Origin: a virus
DNA length: 64,000 nt
Virus record (IMG/VR): IMGVR_UViG_3300006737_000030
Span: 1 to 64,000 of that record
Direction: 5' to 3' (one strand)
Positions 25,101 through 33,312 of this stretch are shown here, in pieces; the first letter of the stretch is position 1, and every line of letters starts with the position of its first letter. Below the pieces are notes generated by a model. It saw nothing but the letters and a program-made list of their open reading frames with translations, was not told the DNA's origin and did not search any database. Both the position numbers and the translations under genes were made by a program.

Positions 25101-28100
25101 TCTTCCCTTACATCTGCCTCATGGAGGTTTCCAGGAAGACCAGCAATTGGTTGTGGAAGTTCTATATGACCACAATCTAGATACTGACCTGATCCTGCAG
25201 TGTATACAAGATCTCCTATTACTTCATCTTTAATGGTCTCGATAACCACATTGGCGTGGTTAGCAATGACCCAAGAATCGATGACTGGAGAACTAACTTG
25301 ACCGTAATCTCTATAATCAAAGAAGTCAATAGAAGATCCGTTGTAACTGAATACTCTTCTCTCATCAACATTGTTGATATTCCAGAGAACACCTTTACCA
25401 TGATAATGAGGTCCGTACTTCTCTGTAAGAACACCATCAACTGGTATAGTTCCGAAGGAATTCCAATTCGGTGTAAATCTTGTTTTTGAAGTACCAGTAA
25501 ATTTGAGATCAACTGTTCTTGCTGGTGGTATAGAAGCAACACATTCTGCTGCTCCACCCATAGCAAACAATCCACCAGAACCAACGTAGTCCTTGGTAAC
25601 TTCTTCCTCACCAGTGATAATATTGAATAGACTACCACTACCTGTCTCTCTGTAACTAACAGCAGGTGCAGCTTCACCTGAAACATAGATCGTTCCAGAA
25701 CCTGTCCATGGCCATGGGAACTGTACAGATACAGTACCAAAGTTGAATAGAGTACCAGATCCATTATGACGAAGACTAAAGTTAGTCCTACTAGCACCAC
25801 CAACAACAAGATCGCCAAAGGCATATCTAGTCTGACCTTGCCAAATAAACTCGTAATCTTCAGTGACAGTCTCTGGAGCATCCTGACCATCAATAAGAAT
25901 ATTCTGATAATCTAGATACTGACCTGATCCTGTGGTGTATACAAGATCAATAATCTTATCATTAGCAAGACTTTGTATAGTCTCATTTGCGTGATTAGCA
26001 ATGACCCAAGAGTCAATAACTGAACCACTAACTAGACCATAATCTTTGTAATCGAATATGACATGTGAAGAGAGAGCATTGTAATCGTATGTTCTCTTCT
26101 CTTCTCCACCTGCCCAAGACCATAGTGAACCTGAAGTAGCGTAATGATCTGTTTGTCTCTCAACTGCATGACCAGTAAATGGTAGGGTACCAAAACCATT
26201 CCAGTTAGGAGTAAAGATCTCATGACCAGTACCAGAAATCTTAAGGTCAACAGTTGGAGGACGTACATTGAAGACAGCAGATTCTGAAAGTCCACCAATT
26301 GTGTGAAGAGTAAATGGTCTTGTTTGATATGTAAAGGATCTAGCAAATGCACTATACTGGAAGTTGTATAGAGTACCACTTCCTGTTTCTCTGATAGTAG
26401 AAGATTCTGAACCTTGACCACGAATTTCTGTTTGTACAAATGCAACCCATCTTGGTTTTGTTCTACCTCTACCACGAACCCAAACTTTAATATCACCACT
26501 ACCAATATGAGATAGACTAAAGTTAGTCTTGGCAGCACCACTAATAGTGAGATCACCAAAGGCATATCTAGTTGTACCTTGCCAAATATACTCCCAATCC
26601 TCCCTTACAGTCTCTGGAGCATCTTGACCATCTATTAATATTGATTTGAAATCTAGATATTGACCTGTTGTTGTACTGTTTACAAGATCAATAATTCTAT
26701 CATTTGCTAGACTCTGTATAGTTTCATTGGCATGACTAGCAATAACCCATGAATCAATAACAGGACTGGATACAGAACCAAAATCTCTCTTCTCGAAGAT
26801 AGCATGAGATAGTGGATTGTAATCGTATACAACATTCTCCTGACCACCAGAGAAGTTGAATAGAGATCCAGATCCCAACCAGTGGTCTGTCTGTCTTTCT
26901 GTTAGGTGTCCACTGAATGGTATGGTACCAGAACCATTCCAGTTAGGAGTAAAGATCTCGTGACCAATACCAGTGATATTAAATAATAACTGTCTATCTT
27001 CTGGATTGAAGGAGACTGATTCAGAAGCACCACTAATTGTGGAGATAGAACCTGTACCTTCATAACCAAATGTTCTTCTCTGTTCACCATTAGATAGAGT
27101 AAATAGATGACCTCCACCAATAGCAAGTAGACTGAAGTTAGTCTTTGCAGCACCACTAATCTTTGTCTGAACATAGGCAATCCACCTAGGTTTAACTCTA
27201 CCTATACCATTACCAAATCCAAATAGGGTACCAGAACCATTCCAGTTAGGTACAAAGTTTTGTTTAGCAGTACCTTTGAGACTCCATAGTCCCATAGCAT
27301 ATCTGCTACCATCTCCTTGCCAAATATACTCCCAATCTTCTACTACGGTCTCTAAAGGATCCTGACCATCTATTAATATAGATTGGAAATCTAGATACTG
27401 TCCACCTGTTGTGGAGTTTACTAGATCAATAATTCTATCATTAGCGAGACTTTGTATAGTCTCATTCGCATGATTTTGTATTACCCAAGAGTCAATTACT
27501 GGAGAAGTAATTGATCCGAAATCTTTGTATACAAATAGATCGTGTGAAACACCATCATAATTGTATGTGCGTCTTTCATCTAGACTTGATACTGATGGTA
27601 ATCTACCAGTACCAATGTATGCAGGTGTATACCTCTCATCTAATGTACCATCAACTGATACAATACCCGAACCATCTAAATTAGATGTGAATCTACTATC
27701 ACTATTGCCATTAACAGAGAATAATAGTTGTCTTTCTTCTGAATTAAATGTGACTGCTTCAGCCGATCCAGAGAATTTCTTGAGGGATCCAGTTCCTAAT
27801 TCATGTACAAGAGTTCGTTGCGTAGCAAAACTACGGAATGGGAGAATCCCATCCGTAGCAATACTAGGTACATAGAAGGTCGTTGAGAGACCACTTAATC
27901 GTAAGGTACCCGAAGCTTGGTAAGGAGCAATTAGACGTGTTATAGCACGACCACGCTCCCAAATCTGACCAGTACCAACCCATACCTTGTGTACACTCCA
28001 AGTTGGTAGACTGACTAGTTTAAATGTTCCGAATGAGAATACATCTGAAGATGTAGTGATGAGTCCCCAATCGTCTTGAGATACTGCTTGGATTTCATTT

Positions 28101-28357
28101 ATAGAACCAAGATCTACGTAATTTCCTGTACCACTGTTTACAAGATCGATAATTCTATCATTAGCAAGACTTTGTATAGTCTTGTTTGCATGATTAGCAA
28201 TGACCCATGAATCAATAGGTAGTTCTGCTACAGATCCATAATCAAGATAATAGAATGGATCACCAGTAGATGGATTGTAGCTATAGGAAAGAATCCCGAA
28301 TAAATCCTCTGATCTAAACGGGAATAATCTACCAGTACCAGCGTATGAAAACGCCAT
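22169..28357 (-). CDS. Giant repetitive fibre protein (2062 residues)
   Basis: A 2062-residue protein built almost entirely of repeats. The first half has about five copies of a 90-residue unit containing DSWVIANHANETIQSLANDR and later EDWEYIWQG. Between them and throughout the second half run many 20-30-residue units such as GTGNISTLSGAAESVTFNPE, GSGTLFNFG and FTPNWNGSGT. The pattern predicts a long beta-rich shaft, a distal or side fibre. There is no enzymatic motif and no cysteine cluster. The N-terminus MAFSYAGTGRLFPFRSEDLF begins straight in the repeat. The gene sits between an intrinsic terminator (28381-28413) upstream and a late promoter downstream, so its own transcript is uncertain. 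Repeats this similar invite length variation by recombination. Confidence 0.85.
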   Translation of the reverse strand: MAFSYAGTGRLFPFRSEDLFGILSYSYNPSTGDPFYYLDYGSVAELPIDSWVIANHANKTIQSLANDRIIDLVNSGTGNYVDLGSINEIQAVSQDDWGLITTSSDVFSFGTFKLVSLPTWSVHKVWVGTGQIWERGRAITRLIAPYQASGTLRLSGLSTTFYVPSIATDGILPFRSFATQRTLVHELGTGSLKKFSGSAEAVTFNSEERQLLFSVNGNSDSRFTSNLDGSGIVSVDGTLDERYTPAYIGTGRLPSVSSLDERRTYNYDGVSHDLFVYKDFGSITSPVIDSWVIQNHANETIQSLANDRIIDLVNSTTGGQYLDFQSILIDGQDPLETVVEDWEYIWQGDGSRYAMGLWSLKGTAKQNFVPNWNGSGTLFGFGNGIGRVKPRWIAYVQTKISGAAKTNFSLLAIGGGHLFTLSNGEQRRTFGYEGTGSISTISGASESVSFNPEDRQLLFNITGIGHEIFTPNWNGSGTIPFSGHLTERQTDHWLGSGSLFNFSGGQENVVYDYNPLSHAIFEKRDFGSVSSPVIDSWVIASHANETIQSLANDRIIDLVNSTTTGQYLDFKSILIDGQDAPETVREDWEYIWQGTTRYAFGDLTISGAAKTNFSLSHIGSGDIKVWVRGRGRTKPRWVAFVQTEIRGQGSESSTIRETGSGTLYNFQYSAFARSFTYQTRPFTLHTIGGLSESAVFNVRPPTVDLKISGTGHEIFTPNWNGFGTLPFTGHAVERQTDHYATSGSLWSWAGGEEKRTYDYNALSSHVIFDYKDYGLVSGSVIDSWVIANHANETIQSLANDKIIDLVYTTGSGQYLDYQNILIDGQDAPETVTEDYEFIWQGQTRYAFGDLVVGGASRTNFSLRHNGSGTLFNFGTVSVQFPWPWTGSGTIYVSGEAAPAVSYRETGSGSLFNIITGEEEVTKDYVGSGGLFAMGGAAECVASIPPARTVDLKFTGTSKTRFTPNWNSFGTIPVDGVLTEKYGPHYHGKGVLWNINNVDERRVFSYNGSSIDFFDYRDYGQVSSPVIDSWVIANHANVVIETIKDEVIGDLVYTAGSGQYLDCGHIELPQPIAGLPGNLHEADVREDYEWVIAPDWDGSIYPFGGLSVSGSAQTPFSLSHTTTFDYDSGRRADIQLDGVGIARLPPYWAGTGYIYVGVDDFAYCTFSLLHKGDGHIQTSGVGAESRIYAPYIGSGRLYGFDGAVESTLVASTASGDIVLSGTASILLANHYHGSGVISTLSGAAESIAFSPDEEQMLFSFEGRRLSEKVTIREISKGGVITLSGAGVETVAFVETFEGLVTLSGIATESIAPAFVGTGNISTLSGAAEAVTFNPEDLTTLFDIAGFGVQKVAYSPIPGDGSLSIFGTSGDPLLAYAESASGTITTSGDGFINVSIGVIGEGAIFSSGFGGEARTIKLPPMREAHILFSGTAVERVAFDPAEDGTHVLLTGSGSEKYIPNWIGSGTLPVYGQGLESHTEIFTGDGNLFSHGFGGESITVKVPAIQADLYFIGTRISEKRTYSEVGSGLLYNFSGASSSRTVSEVADGLFDIGGQGLIKISLGVIGTGNISTFSGAAESITFNPEDKTTLFDIAGISTSRTTKSEVKRVEMQIGSTAEPVFFIPDYPGSGVISVFGNGGISIVRDIIGTGNISTLSGAAESFTYNPADITTLFDIVGIGTYRTAKSEVKQIEMQIGSTAEPVFFIPDYPGSGVIPVSGDGIIKISLRYIGSGSISTLSGAAESFTVNPPDQTTLFEYKGTRISEKSTVREIGKGRIWEWGDAGANITFAPKGDGLFRIDGFIEERTTKHFHGEGVLWDFGNGEVSFTYAWAGSGLITVAGDAHASNTDVTVGSGRISALSGGAEKTAFVPGTEVHTLSVTGEARVVITLSHVGSGSISTLSGAAESFTYNPADQTTLFDIAGRSVNRITKDYSVDDGLVTISGSAAESFVRASYPGTGDITTANEAEERTTVIEEGSGNISTFSGAAECVAFSPDEENMLFSYNGRGHVIRTRAYLGQIEVLVTGVAITNPPFGVHTGKGEIFVKGTSNIEFVFAAPSRTYGWIV
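25100..28310 (-). repeat. About five ~90-residue coding repeats in the giant fibre gene
   Basis: Each unit encodes an acidic start (for example YKDFGSITSPVIDSWVI), then a NHANETIQSLANDRIIDLVN core and an EDWEYIWQG-type end. Units begin near 28250, 27540, 26820, 26060 and 25330. The second to fourth are most alike; the first and last are diverged (the last has NHANVVIETIKDEVIGDL). The DNA is also similar between copies, for example around 27440, 26710 and 25960. Confidence 0.75.
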
Positions 28358-28380
28358 AAACTACAATCTTTGTGATAAAG

Positions 28381-28413
28381 AAAAAAAAGGGGAACTGCTG
28401 ATGCAATTCCCCC
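28381..28413 (-). terminator. Strong intrinsic terminator
   Basis: On the minus strand GGGGAA (28412-28407) pairs with TTCCCC (28394-28389). The stem continues through TGC/GCA after one mismatch to a four-base loop, and eight T residues follow (28388-28381). It lies 27 bases past the stop of the 28440-29828 gene and before the 2062-residue fibre gene, so it ends the upstream late unit. Confidence 0.85.
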
Positions 28414-28439
28414 ATAATGTAAATATCAATTTGAACAGA

Positions 28440-29828
28440 TCAGTCGAGGCTGACGTTCAGTGTTACCTTAATTTGGTCACCTGCGTTTTGAATAGCGTAA
28501 GGACCATTTGTGAATCTTTCAGCGAAGAATATCGCACTATAGAGTGTTATTGATCCAGTTCCATCTAGAGCTGGAGTTGTAGTGAATGTATTTGCATCAG
28601 GTGTTTCAAATATGGTGTAAGTGGAAGCAGTTGTAGTATTGTTACCTGTTCCCTGTGCAATATAAATTGTATCTCCTACATTCAATGCATGAGCAGTTGC
28701 AGTTGCTTTACTAAAGTCGAACTGAACTTCACCGTTATTAGCGTTATCAGAAATTGTTTCGATAATAGCATTGTTTATATGAACTACTACTGTACCATCT
28801 GTATCAGCAGTTTCATAATCAATACCTGTAATAACAGTAGCAGCATCGATACCATTAGGAGTAGCAGTCTGTGAAACTGTCATTCCTAAAGTTAGATTTT
28901 CAGCAACGTTTGCTTGGAAATCAAGATCATTGGATACAGCACCAGAAAGTGCAGTATCTAGGTATACTGTTGTACCTGCAATACCAGCAACACGAGTACC
29001 AGCAGCAACACCTGTACCTGTTACACGTTGCTTAACAGCAATACCAGTAGTAGCAGTTGCAGTAACTTCAAATGTACCAGCAGTACCAGTACAAGCAGTT
29101 GTTGCTTTTACAGCAGCTAGTGTAAGATATGTGTCTCCAATGTTACCTTTAACACTGGTTTTCTCGATTTGTGTTCCTGCAGCAGCAGTACCAGCATCTG
29201 CTACACCATGAATGGTTGTAGGTAGATTGTTAGCACGTACTAGCATGTAACCATAAACGTCACCAGCAGGTCCACTAAATTCGAATGTTTCTTCTGGATA
29301 TGAAGCAGTTGTTCTGCCCTTACCGAAGTCTAGGTTCTGCGTAGCAAATGTACCTTGATTCTTAACACTTAACAGAAGATTGTTTCCATCGATGTCTACA
29401 ACATATGCACCAGTTCCAACAGATCCACCAGTTACATAGTCTCCTTTTTTAATTTCAGCATTAGATGTTACGGTAATACCATACTCGTTGGCAGTACCAC
29501 TACCAGTTACTTGTATAGCAGCAGTTGAGAGTGTTTCGATTGTCCAACGGTTTCCGTTTAACAGTTTACCATACTGTTGTGAGTAATCCTGATCATGCCT
29601 TGTATTAATAATTGCACTATAACCTGTGGCAGGTGATGTACCATACCCTAGGGTATTATTAGTTGTATAAGGCTCGTAGTATGCTGTCTGTGATGGAGTA
29701 TCACTTTCTGCAGGATATGTATTGGTAGTGAAAAGTTTTAGAATAAGATTTCTTGGAATTGCTTGGTTTTGGTTAAGCAAATTACGCAAGGAATCAATTT
29801 CACCATTATCGGTTACTAGCAGTGCCAT
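28440..29828 (-). CDS. Virion structural protein (462 residues)
   Basis: A structural protein starting MALLVTDNGEIDSLRNLLNQ, with a conserved-looking N-domain (residues 1-90, NLILKLFTTNTYPAE and YYEPYTTNNTLGYG) and a RWTIETLS-type beta stretch. Residues about 200-370 are a low-complexity Thr/Ala/Gly-rich region with repeats such as AGTFEVTATATTGIAVKQRV. The C-terminus IFFAERFTNGPYAIQNAGDQ with IKVTLNVSLD is typical of small marine-phage tail proteins. It is the only gene between a perfect late promoter (29869-29876) and the strong terminator (28381-28413), so it can be expressed as a monocistronic late message, as expected of an abundant virion protein. Confidence 0.78.
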   Translation of the reverse strand: MALLVTDNGEIDSLRNLLNQNQAIPRNLILKLFTTNTYPAESDTPSQTAYYEPYTTNNTLGYGTSPATGYSAIINTRHDQDYSQQYGKLLNGNRWTIETLSTAAIQVTGSGTANEYGITVTSNAEIKKGDYVTGGSVGTGAYVVDIDGNNLLLSVKNQGTFATQNLDFGKGRTTASYPEETFEFSGPAGDVYGYMLVRANNLPTTIHGVADAGTAAAGTQIEKTSVKGNIGDTYLTLAAVKATTACTGTAGTFEVTATATTGIAVKQRVTGTGVAAGTRVAGIAGTTVYLDTALSGAVSNDLDFQANVAENLTLGMTVSQTATPNGIDAATVITGIDYETADTDGTVVVHINNAIIETISDNANNGEVQFDFSKATATAHALNVGDTIYIAQGTGNNTTTASTYTIFETPDANTFTTTPALDGTGSITLYSAIFFAERFTNGPYAIQNAGDQIKVTLNVSLD

Positions 29829-29868
29829 GTTGGAAACTCTCCGTATTTTATCTTCTGTTGGTTATTTT

Positions 29869-29876
29869 TATTTATA
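29869..29876 (-). promoter_or_regulatory. T4-type late promoter
   Basis: TATAAATA on the minus strand, 41 bases before ATG 29828 and just after the stop of the 29888-30604 gene. With the terminator at 28381-28413 it defines a single-gene unit. Confidence 0.7.
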
Positions 29877-29887
29877 TCCGATAGTAT

Positions 29888-30604
29888 TTATAGTTTAAGC
29901 TTCAATGAGATGACGAATCTACTGATATTAATAGCGTAGATAACCTCGAATTGAAATATGTCACCTGAAAATACTTCGGTAGACCAAGTAGAAAGGGTGT
30001 CGTTTTTTGCCTTTCTTTCTTGTGAATTATTTAATACACCTAACTGTGGCAATTCTGTACCACATATAGATGTGAAATTTGGGAAATCATCATAACTACA
30101 TTTCTGAATATCTAGTTTTAGATTACCCTCTTCTTCAGTAATAATTGTCCAAGATTCTATAACACCAGTAACATCTATTGTCATGTTACCTTTGATTCCT
30201 GGATTGAGTGGATCGGATCCACTATCAATAACATAATTAAGAGTCCTTGTTAAATCAGCAGTAGTTGCATATGCAATACCAAAGAATGGACTTGATGATG
30301 TAGGTGGAGTACTGAAAACAATTTTATCGTCTGATATAGTATAATCAGTACCTGGTTCAAGAATTACATCATTAACAGTTATCATCAACTGTTCATCATT
30401 AAGAGGATAATATGCATCTCCATTAATGGTTAAAGCGAATGTATCTTCGGTACCATTAAATTGACCAGTTATATTATCTAATTTCTTATTAGTAAACTGT
30501 GTTGATTTAGAAGGTATCTCATAATTAACATCAAGTGTGTATTGTGGCGATGGACGCTGTGCTACACGATGAGTATTATTTCCAAGTCTGACATTATATG
30601 CCAT
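29888..30604 (-). CDS. Tail/baseplate-like structural protein (238 residues)
   Basis: A beta-rich 238-residue protein. Residues 30-115 have GQFNGTEDTFALTINGDAYY, followed by PLNDEQLMITVNDVILEPG, TDYTISDDKIVFSTPP and FFGIAY. This pattern (fibre-binding 'LnGviqepg-dYtvsg-tI-F') occurs also in the gp7-like protein of this window, near 57700-58300. Residues 125-175 have NMTIDVTGVIESWTI, and the C-terminus is a further beta domain. It starts one base into the preceding stop (TGATG). It is probably a tail-fibre adaptor; no enzymatic motif is visible. Confidence 0.7.
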   Translation of the reverse strand: MAYNVRLGNNTHRVAQRPSPQYTLDVNYEIPSKSTQFTNKKLDNITGQFNGTEDTFALTINGDAYYPLNDEQLMITVNDVILEPGTDYTISDDKIVFSTPPTSSSPFFGIAYATTADLTRTLNYVIDSGSDPLNPGIKGNMTIDVTGVIESWTIITEEEGNLKLDIQKCSYDDFPNFTSICGTELPQLGVLNNSQERKAKNDTLSTWSTEVFSGDIFQFEVIYAINISRFVISLKLKL

Positions 30605-30942
30605 CAGGATACCCCATAATTTATTTCAGCAAGACCTTCTATAACCCTTGTTTTATAATCGTTAGGAGAAGTTAATAGTATATCATATACATATCTTCTT
30701 CTACTCAAAGCAGATGTTTCAGTAGGAGTTAATGCAATTTGAACATGTCCAAGAGTCCTATCAAGAAATGATAGTGTAAATGGAATTCGATCAGTTTCTT
30801 TAGCAGAGAAACTTTTCTTCAAAGCGGCCTCACCAGTATACCCTGCCATGTTAAGCGGAGTACCATCTTGGTTTGTAATATAAAAAGAAGTATCGAAATT
30901 TGCTCCTTGATCAATTAGTATGTTAACTGGGACTGCTGCCAT
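30604..30942 (-). CDS. Small tail protein, adaptor-like
   Basis: A 112-residue beta protein starting MAAVPVNILIDQGANFDTSF, with TPLNMAGYTGEAALKKSF and RRRYVYDILLTSP. The 'idqGadf-t-i-i-d-dG-pldLtGyt' layout is common to small baseplate-attached proteins of tailed phages, where it makes a beta-sandwich that joins fibres. Its start overlaps the upstream micro-gene by 20 bases and its stop overlaps the next start by one base, so the three genes are coupled. Confidence 0.7.
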   Translation of the reverse strand: MAAVPVNILIDQGANFDTSFYITNQDGTPLNMAGYTGEAALKKSFSAKETDRIPFTLSFLDRTLGHVQIALTPTETSALSRRRYVYDILLTSPNDYKTRVIEGLAEINYGVS

Positions 30943-31111
30943 CGTTCACATCTGCTGGTTGTTTTTCAAGTAAATCAAGAGTTTCTAAACCACCTTCGAG
31001 TTTTAATTTATACTCTTTAAGTTTATCAATCTCTTCCTCACCTTTCTTAATTCTAAAAGCATAATCTTTCAATTGTGCTTCGAATTCTGATCGCATTTTT
31101 GATGTATCCAT
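30923..31111 (-). CDS. 62-residue coiled-coil protein
   Basis: A highly charged, mainly helical small protein: MDTSKMRSEFEAQLKDYAFR followed by KKGEEEIDKLKEYKLKLEGG and LETLDLLEKQP, a likely coiled coil over residues 5-50. Many T4-like cyanophages have such a short helical protein beside fibre genes, possibly an assembly factor. No Shine-Dalgarno sequence is evident. It overlaps the next gene by 20 bases. Confidence 0.62.
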   Translation of the reverse strand: MDTSKMRSEFEAQLKDYAFRIKKGEEEIDKLKEYKLKLEGGLETLDLLEKQPADVNDGSSPS

Positions 31112-31132
31112 AACAAAAATATATTATAGTTA

Positions 31133-31140
31133 TATTTATC
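31133..31140 (-). promoter_or_regulatory. Late-promoter-like element
   Basis: GATAAATA on the minus strand (TATTTATC on plus), 22 bases before ATG 31111. It differs from TATAAATA only at the first base, and it touches the stop codon of the protease gene. Confidence 0.4.
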
Positions 31141-33311
31141 TAGGCATTCACGTATATCATCCCGTTCATAGAAGAGTGATATTCACAATTATAATAATAT
31201 GTTCCTACTATTGCATTAGTAGTATCCCATGTGAGAGAACCATTTTCTGCACCATTGCCAGTTACTCCAGTATTATATGCACCACCAGTTCCAATACTTT
31301 GAGATGTTTTAATCCAGAATGGATGTCCAACAGCATTAACTGTAAACTCTATAGTATCACCTTTCTTTACATTGATTGTTGGTTGTGTACTATTACTATG
31401 AGTAGTATTCCTATCATCACCTGTTAATTTATAACTACCGTAAGAGACAGTAACAGTTATTGGGTAAGTCTTAATCAATGCCTCTGAAATAGGTCTATAA
31501 TAAGTATTAGTTCTAGGATACATCTGGGCATTAAGGGGAATTGAATGTATATCCCTCCTCATACCTTTCAATGTTTCTTTATACCACCCATCAATAACAC
31601 CACTCACATTTCTTGGATTGATTGCTCTTATTTCTCTAGTGGTAGAAGTAGATCCACCATATAATGGATTTCCCCCTCCATCACAAGTTCTATCATCAAA
31701 CAAACCACCATTAATATTAAATGTTATATCATTTTCATAAGAATTATTTTGTATGAATCCCATTACATCACTATTAGTAAATCTTTCTTTACCTGTTGCT
31801 AACAATGCTGCAATACCACAAACCTGTGGTGATGCCATACTAGTTCCACCAATAGTATATCTCCAATTAGCACCACCATATTTGTTATCAACATAACCAA
31901 CACCATTTAATCCTGATGCAACATAAATGTTAGCAGGATTTGGCCAAGCACCTTGAATCTTATCTCCAGGTGCCCACACATCAATCAATGGTCCAAAATT
32001 AGAAAAGTCTGACTTTCTAAAATCAGATAGATTTGAAATAGAACCTACAGTAATACAACCTTTAGAATTAGCTGGAGAAGATCCTCTATTATGATAAGCT
32101 GTGTATAGTGAACCACTAGGAAGATTAAATTGAATATAATTATTCCAATCAACATATTCTGGTGCTGTTGGATCTCTATGTATACCATATTGATCATTGT
32201 TACCAGCAGCAGCAATAATAACTACACCATCTTCAATAGCATCTTCCATGTCATATCTAGACCCAGTGCTATCAGCATTATATCTGTATTGTGATGGACC
32301 TACACCAAAATCTTTATGGATTCCATCAATTGTCCATCCATTAGGACCAGGATTGCCAGCATTATATGTAACACCACGAACTCTAATGTTAGCAACATCA
32401 GCTTCAGTTAATAATCTTTCATAAAATGGATATATGTTGTAACTAGATCCCCAACTATGATTTGTTACTGTAGGATTCTTTTTACCTGTTAAAGGATTTA
32501 TTGGTTTGTGTCTGTGGAATGCTCTCAAATAATCAAATACTAATGTAGATGTTACAGGAGTTCCAAAACCACTACCAAGGTTTACATGTAAACTATAAAT
32601 ATTTGCTTCTCTTGCCCATCCATACCATTGTCCTGCTACTGTTGAAGCAACGTGTGTGCCATGAAATGTTGCATTAGCAGAATTGGGGTGATATCCATAT
32701 GTTCCTGAAGGAAGTGCATTACCATCATCATCTATACTACTAACATAACCATTTAACTGACCAAACCAATCATATTCTACAAATCTATTGAGTCCAGTAG
32801 TAGGACTTTGCCATTCAGCACAATCAAATGAAACTGGATTATCAACAATAACTACATCAACGTGTTTTCCATCTGCATAAATTTCAACATTATCAGTAAC
32901 CATTGAAGTATTATCATGTCCAAAAACTCCTTTCTGTCTTGCAGCAGCATCACCAGAGGAGTGTAAATGACCCCACTGTTTTTCATTATCACCATGCTGA
33001 CTTGCAGAATCTGACTTCTCAAAATCCCCAGCAAATCCGTATGGAGTATTATTAACTTCAGTATAAAAAGGTGTGATTTCTTTTATTGGATCATCATCTA
33101 TATTAATTTCAACAGCAGCAACCCTAGAATCATTTCGTATATCTTGTGCTTCAGTACTATTCATATAGTACTCTGTACTTCTACTGATAGGACGTTTTAG
33201 ATGGAGTTTATATCCATCCGATGCCATGTCAGAATAAAAACTTTCTAAATCAGATTTATTTTCAAGTGTGACAACATATACCTTATCATCTGAATGATCG
33301 TATAGTCCCAT
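31140..33311 (-). CDS. Subtilisin-like (S8) protease with C-terminal cupredoxin-like domain
   Basis: A 723-residue protein. Residues 10-72 (VYVVTLENKSDLESFYSDMA to DSRVAAVEIN) resemble an I9-type inhibitor prodomain. The S8 catalytic domain follows: Asp157 in VVIVDNPV, His217 in FHGTHVASTVAG, the oxyanion-hole Asn371 in AAAGN and Ser491 in GGTSMASPQVCG. The triad is complete, so activity is expected. Residues about 620-723 look like a cupredoxin fold with a full type-1 copper ligand set: His663 (GHPFW), Cys709, His712 and Met715 in NCEYHSSM, the C-x2-H-x2-M spacing of amicyanin. No Sec signal is present. It sits among fibre genes, so it may be a virion protease that matures fibres or acts on the host surface. 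Copper binding is predicted only. Confidence 0.9.
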   Translation of the reverse strand: MGLYDHSDDKVYVVTLENKSDLESFYSDMASDGYKLHLKRPISRSTEYYMNSTEAQDIRNDSRVAAVEINIDDDPIKEITPFYTEVNNTPYGFAGDFEKSDSASQHGDNEKQWGHLHSSGDAAARQKGVFGHDNTSMVTDNVEIYADGKHVDVVIVDNPVSFDCAEWQSPTTGLNRFVEYDWFGQLNGYVSSIDDDGNALPSGTYGYHPNSANATFHGTHVASTVAGQWYGWAREANIYSLHVNLGSGFGTPVTSTLVFDYLRAFHRHKPINPLTGKKNPTVTNHSWGSSYNIYPFYERLLTEADVANIRVRGVTYNAGNPGPNGWTIDGIHKDFGVGPSQYRYNADSTGSRYDMEDAIEDGVVIIAAAGNNDQYGIHRDPTAPEYVDWNNYIQFNLPSGSLYTAYHNRGSSPANSKGCITVGSISNLSDFRKSDFSNFGPLIDVWAPGDKIQGAWPNPANIYVASGLNGVGYVDNKYGGANWRYTIGGTSMASPQVCGIAALLATGKERFTNSDVMGFIQNNSYENDITFNINGGLFDDRTCDGGGNPLYGGSTSTTREIRAINPRNVSGVIDGWYKETLKGMRRDIHSIPLNAQMYPRTNTYYRPISEALIKTYPITVTVSYGSYKLTGDDRNTTHSNSTQPTINVKKGDTIEFTVNAVGHPFWIKTSQSIGTGGAYNTGVTGNGAENGSLTWDTTNAIVGTYYYNCEYHSSMNGMIYVNA

Positions 33312-33312
33312 A

